Shown: positions 33,565 through 41,681 of the stretch, one piece after another
Position numbering within the stretch: position 1 is the first letter of the stretch
Layout of the letters: each line of letters begins with the position of its first letter
Assembly: GCA_038321775.1 (NCBI GenBank)
Contig: JBBQFI010000001.1
Span: 248,001-312,000, forward strand
From: JBBQFI01 sp038321775
GTDB taxonomy: Bacteria; Verrucomicrobiota; Verrucomicrobiia; Chthoniobacterales; UBA10450
Direction of reading: 5' to 3'
DNA: 64,000 nt
Notes under the pieces: model-generated
The model's database searches: none
Seen by the model: the letters and a program-made list of their open reading frames with translations, nothing else
What the model was told of the DNA's origin: nothing
Translations under genes and position numbers: made by a program

Positions 33565-34344
33565 CTAGCGCGACAGTTTGCGACGCAGTTTCGCAAACAA
33601 AAGGGCGTTAAGAAATAACGCCGCGATGGTCGCGGCTGAATAGGTCACGATGTAGTTCCATCGCACCAGCATCGTGCCGACAATAAGAAAAAAAACGGCG
33701 AACGCGATGGAAGCAAGAACAAGAGCGCGCAGCACGCGCTGTGCATCGCCCATGCCGGAATGTCGATGAGCGAAAACGGCTAGGACTCCGCCGAACACTG
33801 GTAGCGGCGAAATTAAACCAGTCGTGTGAGGGCCAAGTGTCGGTGCGATTGCCGTAAGGAGAAACACGAGCGCGGTTGCAATTCCCATTCGCAAGGGAAG
33901 GTCCCATTTTGCGGGCGGAACGGTAACAGGACTCTTCGGATTTTTTGGGTGTGGCATTATCCGGAATATGATCGCGAGAAAAAATACGACGATCACGAAT
34001 GCCGGAAGCAAACGGGCTGGCATGAATGTTCCCAACAACGCGGCGATTAGAAATGCGGCAAGACCGGCAAACGTACTGACAAGCCAGTTTGTTCTCTGTG
34101 CGCCTAACGAGTAAGCCAGACAGAATGCCGCGACCGCGAACAAACCGATAACAGTTCCAGTCGCAGCTTCGACTGCGAAATTTTTTCCTTGTTCGATCGC
34201 AAGAAAAAGCGAAACCGGCCCGGATGTTAAAGGCAATCCCGCGATGGCGCCGCTAATCGCGGATCCCCAACGGCGCCCAATCAAAGTCAAAGCTGCAACG
34301 AGCAGCGGTGTGAGCACGAGCTTGATCAGGAGGACGTCCATCAC
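33565..34344 (-). CDS. Integral membrane protein of unknown function
   Basis: The 259-residue protein has seven to eight hydrophobic segments (for example LVLTPLLVAALTLIGRRWG, LLPAFVIVVFFLAIIFRI and IAFAVFFLIVGTMLV). It carries a Gly/Pro-rich segment near the N terminus (GAIAGLPLTSGPVSLFLAIEQG). I do not recognise the family with certainty. It is divergent from cinA with a spacer of about 40 bases, so they may share a promoter region. The ORF is well supported by length and composition. Confidence 0.7.
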   Translation of the reverse strand: MMDVLLIKLVLTPLLVAALTLIGRRWGSAISGAIAGLPLTSGPVSLFLAIEQGKNFAVEAATGTVIGLFAVAAFCLAYSLGAQRTNWLVSTFAGLAAFLIAALLGTFMPARLLPAFVIVVFFLAIIFRIMPHPKNPKSPVTVPPAKWDLPLRMGIATALVFLLTAIAPTLGPHTTGLISPLPVFGGVLAVFAHRHSGMGDAQRVLRALVLASIAFAVFFLIVGTMLVRWNYIVTYSAATIAALFLNALLFAKLRRKLSR

Positions 34345-34383
34345 TTCCGTAGACGGTTATTCCGGGTAAGAGTCCCGATAGCA

Positions 34384-35616
34384 ATGAGGACAGTGATCAT
34401 CAATACGGGCACCGAGCTTTTATTGGGTGACGTAATCAATACGCATCTCGGTTTCATCGCGCGGGAAATTTTTCCGCTCGGTCTGCGGATTGAACGCCAA
34501 TTGACAGTGCCTGACGGGCCGGCAATTCGCGAAGCCCTGGCGGAGTGGCAGACGGCTGCGGATCTCGTTTTCGTGACGGGAGGTTTAGGCCCGACGACGG
34601 ATGACGTGACGAGAGAAGCCGTTGCGGAGTTGTTGAATTTGCAATTGCCGGAAGACAAAAGCGTTGCGAACGCGATTCGCGCCCGTCTTTCGAAACGAGG
34701 TTGGAAATTAACGGATCGCATTTTGCGGCAGGCGCTCGTTCCAATGGGAGCGTCTGTTCTGCGCAATGCGCACGGCACAGCGCCGGGGTTGTATCTGCCG
34801 GCAAATGTGAATCCGTCGATTCCTTCGCCACATCTGTTTCTTTTGCCGGGACCACCGCGGGAACTGCAACCGATGTTTATTGATTCGGTGCTGCCGATTC
34901 TCCGCAAATTGAACCGGGATAAAGCTGTTCGTGAGCACCGCATTTATCGGATTACCGGAATGGGCGAATCGCTCGTGGAGGAAGCAATCGGTGAACATAT
35001 CCTTGGTCTCGCCGACATCGAACTAGGATATTGCGCACGACCGGGAGAAGTGGATTTGCGGCTCATCGGCGACCGCAACTCGCTCGATCAGGCCGAGGCG
35101 TTTCTCAAATCCACACTCGGCAATTCGATTTTCTCATCGGCCGGCGAAGAACTGGAGGAGGTGATGGTCCGATTGTTGTCAGAACGGAATGAAACTGTCG
35201 CGACTGCAGAATCCTGCACGGGAGGCTTACTGGCCCATCGCCTAACGAATGTTCCGGGAGCGTCGCAAGTTTTTATTGGCGGATTCGTCGTCTACGGGAA
35301 CGAAATGAAAATAAAAGCGCTCGGGATCGAACCTGCGATAATTGAAAGCCACGGTGCGGTCAGCAGTCCGGTCGCTCAGGCAATGGCCGAAGGTGCACGC
35401 GTGAGAACTGGGACGACGCATGCGCTTGCGACCACGGGCATCGCTGGACCGGGTGGCGGATCGAAAGAGAAACCGGTCGGGACGGTTTATATTGCTCTTG
35501 CTTCCGATCGTGCCGAGATACTCGTTAGGCATTTCAACTTCGCGAGCGACCGCGAAACGTTCAAGCGACTCGCGAGCCAGGCCGCGCTCAGTCTTTTGCG
35601 CGAACGGTTGCTCTAG
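34384..35616 (+). CDS. cinA: CinA-like protein, nicotinamide-nucleotide amidohydrolase
   Basis: The N-terminal MoaB/MogA-like domain has NTGTELLLGDVINTHLGFIA and FVTGGLGPTTDDVTREAV. The C-terminal NMN deamidase domain (from about residue 260) has TVATAESCTGGLLAHRLTNV and TGIAGPGGGSKEKPVGTVY. CinA family members recycle nicotinamide nucleotides. The name comes from competence-inducible genes of streptococci. The gene carries two copies of the TCGTTAGG/CCTAACGA word (35241, 35522). This is of interest if the word is an uptake signal, but no other competence gene lies in the window. Confidence 0.93.
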   Translation: MRTVIINTGTELLLGDVINTHLGFIAREIFPLGLRIERQLTVPDGPAIREALAEWQTAADLVFVTGGLGPTTDDVTREAVAELLNLQLPEDKSVANAIRARLSKRGWKLTDRILRQALVPMGASVLRNAHGTAPGLYLPANVNPSIPSPHLFLLPGPPRELQPMFIDSVLPILRKLNRDKAVREHRIYRITGMGESLVEEAIGEHILGLADIELGYCARPGEVDLRLIGDRNSLDQAEAFLKSTLGNSIFSSAGEELEEVMVRLLSERNETVATAESCTGGLLAHRLTNVPGASQVFIGGFVVYGNEMKIKALGIEPAIIESHGAVSSPVAQAMAEGARVRTGTTHALATTGIAGPGGGSKEKPVGTVYIALASDRAEILVRHFNFASDRETFKRLASQAALSLLRERLL

Positions 35617-35631
35617 TCCACGAAGGAATGC

Positions 35632-36291
35632 TTACGATGATGCCGGTTGCACTTCTACCGGCGTGCCGACTTTGACATGATTGAAGAAAAGTTCGGCGCT
35701 CTGGGAGGGCATGCGAATGCAGCCGTGCGAAGCGGGATAGCCGGGAAGAATTCCGACATGCATTCCCACGCCGTCGCCGGTCAAGCGCATGAACCATTTC
35801 ATTTCCGCGCCGATAAAGTGCGTTCCACTCGGTGCCGCATCAATGCGAGCGCTAACACCAGCACGCACAATCCGTCCTTTGGAGTCGCGAAAATCGCCGT
35901 AGAGACTCGAGTGATGGCTCTTATCTTTTTCGAGCACGCTCATTTTTCCCGAAGGCGATGTGTGGCCGCGCTTTCCCGATGAAATCGGGCTGTCGATGAT
36001 GACTTGTTCGCCCTTCATCAGATAAGCACGCTGCTTCCCAAGGGAAACGATCACGTGGACATCATCAGGTGTCGCCTGGGCGAGCAATTCCTGGTTGATG
36101 CTGATTGGCTCCTGCCGGTGAATCAAATCGCTCGCTTTGCGCAAAGGTTGACTCGTCGTCCGCGCTGGCTGGGGTTGCTTTATCGGCGGAGGAGTCGGGC
36201 GACCAAGCTGGCGCGGTTGCGCAGTTGCCAACTGACAATTTAAAGCAACCGAAACCGCTATGAGTAAAAATCGGGTAAGAGCGACGCGCAC
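35632..36291 (-). CDS. Secreted L,D-transpeptidase (YkuD family)
   Basis: A clear signal peptide (MRVALTRFLLIAVSVALNCQ, cleaved near ATA-QP) is followed by a Pro/Gln-rich linker of about 40 residues. The catalytic YkuD domain comes next: DVHVIVSLGKQRAYLMKGE, SSGKRGHTSPSGKMSVLEK and GYPASHGCIRMPSQSAELFF with the catalytic Cys. It should act on peptidoglycan in the periplasm. It lies head to tail with the secreted protein gene at 36294, 2 bases apart, so the two are probably co-transcribed. Confidence 0.9.
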   Translation of the reverse strand: MRVALTRFLLIAVSVALNCQLATAQPRQLGRPTPPPIKQPQPARTTSQPLRKASDLIHRQEPISINQELLAQATPDDVHVIVSLGKQRAYLMKGEQVIIDSPISSGKRGHTSPSGKMSVLEKDKSHHSSLYGDFRDSKGRIVRAGVSARIDAAPSGTHFIGAEMKWFMRLTGDGVGMHVGILPGYPASHGCIRMPSQSAELFFNHVKVGTPVEVQPASS

Positions 36292-36293
36292 GG

Positions 36294-37058
36294 CTAGTCT
36301 TTCGTATATGTATGAATGCGATTCAACCAGCCCGGAAGCCAGCGTGATTCTTTTCGTTCGGGCGGCGAATTCTGAACTCGTCGCCGCAGCACCATTTCCG
36401 CTGAATGAGCAAACTCTGCAACCGATGATTCTTTCATTCCTTCAAGGACCGGTAAAAGGCCCCAGCCTTCGCCGCGATAACGTTCAGTTGGCAGAGTTCC
36501 TTCGCCCTTGAAATTAACGTAGTCCACCAAAGCGTAGCAACCCTGCGAAGTCGATCCGAGATCTTTGAAACGGCGTTCGATACGGGGACGATCCGCCGGC
36601 GAGGCTTCCGCTAACATTTTGGGCAACGAAGATTCCAACCGCGCGATCATGAATTGAATCTGCAAATCGACGGTGCCGGCGAGAAAGAGACGTAGTTGTT
36701 TCATCTCGTTCGTGTCCTGCGCAGCAAGAAACGCACGACGCGTTGGCCACGGACAGGACAATTTGCCGGAGGCCAGCAGTAACTGCGGAAGCTTCGCGCC
36801 GCGTTGCGAGACGAAGCTCACGAGTTCAGGAAAGCTTTCCTCGAACGGGCCGCGAACGCCTTTGGGATACCAAATGAAATGGCCGATCCCCAGCGACGCG
36901 AAATTTTCGCCCTCATTCCACGAAGTGAGTCCAGCGACGCTGCCGTTGCATTCGTTTTGCCAGATTTTTCGGCCAATGCGCTGCGCATCCCCATCAGATA
37001 AGGTGAGCGCATGCGCCACCGTTCCCGCCCAAAAATAGAGCGCCACAAGACCGTTCAA
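36294..37058 (-). CDS. Conserved secreted protein of unknown function
   Basis: Conserved-looking motifs are IGRKIWQNECNGSVAGLTSWN followed by GENFASLGIGHFIWYPKG and GPFEESFPELV. I know of no assigned function. The Glu-rich pattern and the neighbour encoding an L,D-transpeptidase hint at a cell-wall role, which is only an inference. A hydrophobic stretch (GLVALYFWAGTVAHA) looks like a signal peptide. No ATG lies close before it. I propose the TTG at 37058, but the frame is open to 37256 and the true start is uncertain. Confidence 0.6.
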   Translation of the reverse strand: MNGLVALYFWAGTVAHALTLSDGDAQRIGRKIWQNECNGSVAGLTSWNEGENFASLGIGHFIWYPKGVRGPFEESFPELVSFVSQRGAKLPQLLLASGKLSCPWPTRRAFLAAQDTNEMKQLRLFLAGTVDLQIQFMIARLESSLPKMLAEASPADRPRIERRFKDLGSTSQGCYALVDYVNFKGEGTLPTERYRGEGWGLLPVLEGMKESSVAEFAHSAEMVLRRRVQNSPPERKESRWLPGWLNRIHTYTKD

Positions 37059-37164
37059 CCTAACCAGCGATAAAACACGCCCAAACCTTGACGCGTGCGG
37101 CTTATCTACTAGCGTTCTGACTTCCGCGGACCCGTAGGGGCCGCCATTGGTTTCGTTTCTATTT

Positions 37165-37923
37165 ATGAAAAGTTTATCCATCGCCATTACTGCACTTGCG
37201 CTTGTCTTCACGGCTGCAGCCGAAGAGAGGCCCACATTAAAGGAACCGAAGGACAAAGTCAGCTACAGCATCGGTTTGGATATCGGGGCGACGCTAAAAA
37301 GACAACACATTGATATCAATACCGATGCTTTGTCTGCGGGTTTAAAGGATTCGATCACCGGCGCGAAGCCGATGTTGAGCGACGAGCAAGTGAAGGAAAC
37401 GATGCAGACTTTTTCCAAAGAGATTTCTGAAAAACAACAGGCCGCGGCCAAAGAAGGGGCGGTAAAGAATGCGGCGGAAGGTGAAAAATTTCTTTCGGTC
37501 AACAAAACGAAGCCCGGCGTCAAGACGACGGCAAGCGGCTTGCAATACAAGGTTTTAAAGGAAGGCACTGGCGCTTCGCCGAAAGAAACCGACCTCGTGG
37601 TGACGCATTATCGCGGAACATTGCTTGATGGCACCGAATTCGATAGCTCCTACAAACGCAACGAACCACTGACGTTCCAGGTGAACGGAGTGATCAAAGG
37701 TTGGACGGAAGCGCTTCAGCTAATGAAAAAAGGTGGAAAATATCAGCTCTTCATTCCTGGAAATCTCGCTTATGGCGAGCGCGGAGCGGGGCAGGAGATT
37801 GGACCTAATCAGACGCTGATTTTCGAGGTGGAACTGCTCGATATTAAACCTCCTCCAGCAGCAGGCGCGGCGCCGCCCACACCGGCAAATCCCGCATCGT
37901 CACCAGCTGCTTCGCCGAAATAG
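37165..37923 (+). CDS. FKBP-type peptidyl-prolyl isomerase, secreted (FkpA/Mip-like)
   Basis: The protein starts with a signal peptide (MKSLSIAITALALVFTAAA). An N-terminal dimerisation helix region typical of Mip/FkpA follows (KVSYSIGLDIGATLKRQHID). The FKBP domain starts at about residue 120: GASPKETDLVVTHYRGTLLD, TFQVNGVIKGWTEALQLMKK and IPGNLAYGERGAG. A Pro/Ala-rich tail ends it. It probably assists folding of envelope proteins. The ATG at 37165 was preferred to a TTG six codons upstream because it begins the signal peptide. Confidence 0.92.
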   Translation: MKSLSIAITALALVFTAAAEERPTLKEPKDKVSYSIGLDIGATLKRQHIDINTDALSAGLKDSITGAKPMLSDEQVKETMQTFSKEISEKQQAAAKEGAVKNAAEGEKFLSVNKTKPGVKTTASGLQYKVLKEGTGASPKETDLVVTHYRGTLLDGTEFDSSYKRNEPLTFQVNGVIKGWTEALQLMKKGGKYQLFIPGNLAYGERGAGQEIGPNQTLIFEVELLDIKPPPAAGAAPPTPANPASSPAASPK

Positions 37924-37935
37924 CATGTTAAGCGG

Positions 37936-38298
37936 TTAGGCTCGCGTTTGCGCCGTTTCCCAAGGGAGACGCGGTGCATCGCCCCAAAGATCCTCGAGGC
38001 TGTAAAAGTCGCGTTTATCTCGATGAAAGACGTGCACGACGACTTGCAGGTAATCGAGCACGATCCACTGGCTCGCCGGAAATCCGTCCACTGCCGTCGC
38101 GCGAATCTTGTGATCGTCCTTTAGCCGGCCTTCGATTTCGCCGGCGATTGCTTTTAGCTGCGGTTCCGAGCTGGCGGAACAGATCACGAAGAAATCCGTG
38201 AAGGTCGAAATTTCACGGAGATCGAGGACGACGATATCTTCCGCCTTTTTTTCCGCGGCGAACTCCGCGCACAGTTTCGCTAAATTTTCTGATTCGAT
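37936..38298 (-). CDS. rsfS: Ribosomal silencing factor RsfS, probable ATC start
   Basis: RsfS binds L14 and blocks subunit joining in slow growth. The family core is visible: LAKLCAEFAAEKKAEDIVVL, DLREISTFTDFFVICSASSE and WIVLDYLQVVVHVFHRDKRD, with the C-terminal LEDLWGDAP. No in-frame ATG, GTG or TTG precedes the conserved N-terminal part. An AAGGAG site lies 8 bases before an ATC at 38298, which gives 120 residues and overlaps the nadD stop by 19 bases. The GTG at 38187 would cut off conserved sequence. The ATC start is an inference. Confidence 0.82.
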   Translation of the reverse strand: MESENLAKLCAEFAAEKKAEDIVVLDLREISTFTDFFVICSASSEPQLKAIAGEIEGRLKDDHKIRATAVDGFPASQWIVLDYLQVVVHVFHRDKRDFYSLEDLWGDAPRLPWETAQTRA

Positions 38299-38900
38299 TG
38301 TTTCGGCTCCTTGTATAATTTTTCGCGGTCTATGATTTCCTCGACCGCGCGCGGTACGAGATAACGAATCGAACGACCCTCGGCAACTCGTTTCCTGATT
38401 TCCGTAGCGGAGATATCGATATGCCGACGCACCACGGGGTAATCAGTTTTGTTCTCAAATCCTCGCCGATCGAGCACCACAATCTGGACCATCTGCTGCA
38501 AATCGTCGAAACGATGCCAACTCGTTAGGCCAGCGAGGTTGTCTTCGCCGATGAAATAAAAAATCTGCGCGCTCGATTCCCGTCGTCGAATTATTTCGAC
38601 GGTGTCGATCGTGTAGGAAGGTGGATCGCGATGCAGCTCACAATCATCGACGGCAAATCGCGCTTCGCCCGCGATTGCTTCCCGCACCATCTGAAATCGA
38701 ATCTGGGCGGTCGCGGCGACTTTATCCATTTTGTGAGGCGAAACGGCCGCGGGAACGAAAATCATTTTCTCGAGCTCGAACGTTTCGCACGCGTCGCGCG
38801 CGAGAATGAGATGTCCGTGATGAACCGGATCGAAAGTCCCGCCGTAAATTCCAATTTTGCGCAAACGAAAAATTCCCGGACAACGTTTCCCGCCGCTCAC
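38280..38900 (-). CDS. nadD: Nicotinate-nucleotide adenylyltransferase
   Basis: NadD forms nicotinate adenine dinucleotide in NAD synthesis. The nucleotidyltransferase motif is KIGIYGGTFDPVHHGHLILA, with the HxGH-type residues. The C-terminal ISATEIRKRVAEGRSIRYLV holds the ISSTxxR-type motif. The 206-residue frame starts with ATG overlapping the upstream stop by 4 bases, which supports MSGGKRCPG as the start. It lies before rsfS, a common pairing. A CCTAACGA word is read here as Leu-Thr-Ser. Confidence 0.93.
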   Translation of the reverse strand: MSGGKRCPGIFRLRKIGIYGGTFDPVHHGHLILARDACETFELEKMIFVPAAVSPHKMDKVAATAQIRFQMVREAIAGEARFAVDDCELHRDPPSYTIDTVEIIRRRESSAQIFYFIGEDNLAGLTSWHRFDDLQQMVQIVVLDRRGFENKTDYPVVRRHIDISATEIRKRVAEGRSIRYLVPRAVEEIIDREKLYKEPKQSNQKI

Positions 38901-40087
38901 CGATAAAGCAAATACGGACCGCGCTCTCGCCTGAAGTTTTGTACGTTACTATCCCACGAGGCCACGATGCGCTGAGGAGGAACGCCTCCCTGAATCTGCG
39001 TGCGAATCGACGAACTGCCGTAGACCTTGTAGAAAACGTCGAGCTTGCTGCTTGGCGTGCGGCGAAAGAGGTCCGGTTTCGCGTAACGATTCAATTCCGC
39101 CAGCATGTAGATTCCGAGGCCGGTTAAGTTGGCGCCGCAGTCTGGATCGATCTTAATCGATGCGCCGCGGGAAAATTGTCGAAAAAAGACACCAGGCGCA
39201 TCAAGTCCCTGGAGATAACGTGTAAGGCTCGTGGGATTCATAAAACGGGCCGATATGCTTTCGAACGGACCAAACGATCCGACACCGCATTCGGGTCCGC
39301 TCAACTCGCCGACAATTCCGGTGACGATATAATAGAACGGCGACATGCCATGCGGAATGTTGGGCGAAGTTGGGATCCAGCGCAGACCGGTGTTTGCCCA
39401 AGTATAACTACGCAGCCAGCCTCGCATGGGCACTACCGTGAGATCGCACCGCGCCGCCATCCAGCCTTTGTCGTTCACCATTTTTGCCAGTTCGCCCACG
39501 GTCAGGCCATGCACATACGGAATCGGAAACTGGCCCACGAACGAAATCCAATGCGGATCAACCGATGGGCCTTCGATGCGATTTCCGCCGATCGGATTCG
39601 GACGATCGAGAACAACAAACGGAATATGATTTTCGCCCGCGGCCTCCATGCAACGTCCCATCGTGCTGATGTAGGTGTAGCCGCGACATCCGATATCCTG
39701 CATGTCGAAAACCAGAACGTCGATTCCCCGCAACATTTCCGGCGTCGGTTTACGAGTCGGGCCGTAAAGCGAATGCGCGACCAATCCCGTCACGCGATCG
39801 CGCCGTGATTTTACGTAACGGCCGGCCTTCTCTGTTCCGTCCAACCCGTGCTCCGGCGTATAAAGCGCGACGAGATTGCAATTTTTCTTGAGAAGAAGAC
39901 GTGTACGAACTCCATGCGAATCCACGCCCGTTTGATTTGTGATCAGGCCGATGCGCTTGCCTTTGAGAATCGAGTAATCGCGCTGCTCGAGCACATCGAT
40001 ACCGAGATCGACCGCCGCACGCGCGGTCGCACAGCAGACGAGCATTGCCAGGCAGAGCAAAATACGTTTTTTATTTTCGGTGCGCAT
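38897..40087 (-). CDS. DUF1343 protein, NamZ-like exo-beta-N-acetylmuramidase
   Basis: The protein has a signal peptide from the ATG at 40087 (MRTENKKRILLCLAMLVCC, cleaved near ARA). The DUF1343 core follows: GLITNQTGVDSHGVRTRLLL, LYTPEHGLDG and LVFDMQDIGCRGYTYISTMG. DUF1343 proteins include NamZ of Bacillus subtilis, an exo-acting N-acetylmuramidase. Its divergent neighbour nagZ removes N-acetylglucosamine, so the pair fits breakdown of peptidoglycan sugars. The frame stays open to 40252, but that region overlaps nagZ and is not needed. Confidence 0.85.
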   Translation of the reverse strand: MRTENKKRILLCLAMLVCCATARAAVDLGIDVLEQRDYSILKGKRIGLITNQTGVDSHGVRTRLLLKKNCNLVALYTPEHGLDGTEKAGRYVKSRRDRVTGLVAHSLYGPTRKPTPEMLRGIDVLVFDMQDIGCRGYTYISTMGRCMEAAGENHIPFVVLDRPNPIGGNRIEGPSVDPHWISFVGQFPIPYVHGLTVGELAKMVNDKGWMAARCDLTVVPMRGWLRSYTWANTGLRWIPTSPNIPHGMSPFYYIVTGIVGELSGPECGVGSFGPFESISARFMNPTSLTRYLQGLDAPGVFFRQFSRGASIKIDPDCGANLTGLGIYMLAELNRYAKPDLFRRTPSSKLDVFYKVYGSSSIRTQIQGGVPPQRIVASWDSNVQNFRRERGPYLLYR

Positions 40088-40111
40088 GATCGAATTTAAC
40101 TTCGCGACAGT

Positions 40112-41290
40112 ATGAACGCCGATTCCTTCGGTCAAATGATCCTTACGGGCGTTCCCGGTCCGGATTTGGATCGCGAAAGCGCCGAGCTCTTTCGCCGCGT
40201 GCAACCGGGCGGCTTCATCATCTTCTCGCGCAATATCAAAAGCGCGCCGCAATTGCGGCAGCTGCTCGATGATTTGCGCAACGTGAGCAAAGTCGAGCCG
40301 ATCATCACGATCGATCAGGAAGGCGGGCGTGTTTCACGTTTGCGCATGATCGGGAGCGAGCCGCCGAATGCGCAGGCCTTACGCGATAAAGGCGATCTCG
40401 AACTCGTTAGGCAACATGGCGACATCACGGGACGTTTGCTCCGGCTCTTCGGGTTCAATCTCGATCTCTGTCCGGTGCTCGACATTTCTCTCGATGATGA
40501 AGCGGATAATTCGTTGCGCGGTCGTTGCTACGGGAAAACGGTCGATGAGGTCGTTAGGCTGGCGGGCGCATTTAATGACGCCATGAGAAAACAGGGAATC
40601 GCCAGCTGCGGAAAACATTTTCCCGGATACTCCGCGGCGACGCTCGATGCCCACCACGACCTGCCAAAGATCGATCGCACGCGCAAGGAATTGGACGCGG
40701 AGGAGCTGGCTGTCTTTCGCGCGTTTATTGGTAGGGACGGGCCGCCGGGCCGTCCGTCGAATGCCAACAAAGCAATCTCGGATCGCCCGGCGGTCGAGCC
40801 CTACCAGCAGAACGTTGACAGCATGATGATTTGTCACGGCTGGTATCCGCGCTTCGAGCCGAGAAAAATGCCGGCCTCGCTTTCACATCGCATTGTCACA
40901 AAATTATTGCGCGAAGAGTTTGGTTTTGACGGCCTGATCATGACCGACGATCTCGACATGGGCGCGATTCTTAATGAGTACGATCTCGATGAAACAATTG
41001 CACTCGCGGTCGCAGCCGGGAACGATCTCGCCATGATCTGCCATCGCGTGGCTGCGATCGACAAAGTGCATTCAACATTGGCAAGATTGCCACGCTCGCA
41101 AACCGACGGTGCTTTGGAAAGTATCGCTGCCTTTAAGGAGAAAATGGTGAAACCTGATCTTTTTTCCGAAGATTCATTCCGCAAGATTAATGACGAAATT
41201 TGGAATCTGCGCGTGGCTGTGCTGGGCGAGGAAGGAGCGAAAGTCCTCAGCGTTGAGGATGCGAAACGTTCGCCTGTGGAATTATATTGA
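40112..41290 (+). CDS. nagZ: Beta-N-acetylhexosaminidase NagZ (GH3) with an in-frame REP insertion
   Basis: NagZ cleaves N-acetylglucosamine from muropeptides. The GH3 marks are PIITIDQEGGRVSRLR, CGKHFPGYSAATLDAHHDLP and a DGLIMTDDLDMGAI nucleophile region. The length of 392 residues is greater than the usual 340 or so. About 25 extra residues (207-232) fall in IGRDGPPGRPSNANKAISDR and just beyond, exactly where a 76-bp palindrome is inserted. The frame is preserved. The C terminus also extends past the usual end. The insertion lies after the catalytic loop, before VDSMMICHGWYP, so activity may survive. Confidence 0.9.
   Translation: MNADSFGQMILTGVPGPDLDRESAELFRRVQPGGFIIFSRNIKSAPQLRQLLDDLRNVSKVEPIITIDQEGGRVSRLRMIGSEPPNAQALRDKGDLELVRQHGDITGRLLRLFGFNLDLCPVLDISLDDEADNSLRGRCYGKTVDEVVRLAGAFNDAMRKQGIASCGKHFPGYSAATLDAHHDLPKIDRTRKELDAEELAVFRAFIGRDGPPGRPSNANKAISDRPAVEPYQQNVDSMMICHGWYPRFEPRKMPASLSHRIVTKLLREEFGFDGLIMTDDLDMGAILNEYDLDETIALAVAAGNDLAMICHRVAAIDKVHSTLARLPRSQTDGALESIAAFKEKMVKPDLFSEDSFRKINDEIWNLRVAVLGEEGAKVLSVEDAKRSPVELY
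40730..40805. repeat. REP-like palindrome inserted in frame in nagZ
   Basis: The two 27-base ends form an imperfect inverted repeat (21 of 27 positions match by eye). Both arms start GGTAGGG and contain CCGCCGGGC and TCCG. The middle 22 bases are unpaired. The GTAG foot is shared with the arms around the RAYT cassette in recG. The insertion keeps the nagZ reading frame. It looks like a pair of inverted REP units (a BIME-like element). Confidence 0.8.
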
Positions 41291-41681
41291 TTGGGAACGG
41301 GTCATCCAAAACCATTGTGCCTTCGGAGTCAGCGCTTTTTTGGCAGACAAATCGGGTCTTACTAACGGAATCCTTCCTGTTATTTATCACGATTAGTCAC
41401 ATACCTCGAAATCTATTGTTTATTGGCGACATCTCGAAAACAATCTACAGAACGCGCGGGTTAAACTTCAAAAGAGCCTCCAGAGTATCCCTCCCAGATT
41501 CCAGGCACCATTATTCTTCTTAGCTGTTCCAATTTTGGTTGAACGGATTATAATCGTCAATCTGGCAATCCTGCCTCACGACTGGATCCCGACAGGACCA
41601 TTCCGTCGCCCGGAAACGAAGTTATTAGGTAAACCCCTTCGCTAGTAACAAATCAACCTCCAACGCGAATAGTTATTCCCG
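41291..41681. other. Gene-free, AT-richer spacer before the Rhs locus
   Basis: I see no convincing gene here. One 78-residue frame (41287-41523) overlaps the nagZ stop and has no coding character. The base composition is visibly richer in A and T than in neighbouring core genes. It likely marks the left edge of the accessory Rhs region. It contains no copy of the TCGTTAGG word. Confidence 0.5.

Noticed and set aside
41287..41523. A 78-residue gene between nagZ and the Rhs locus
   Set aside because: It overlaps the nagZ stop, has no ribosome site and no coding character.
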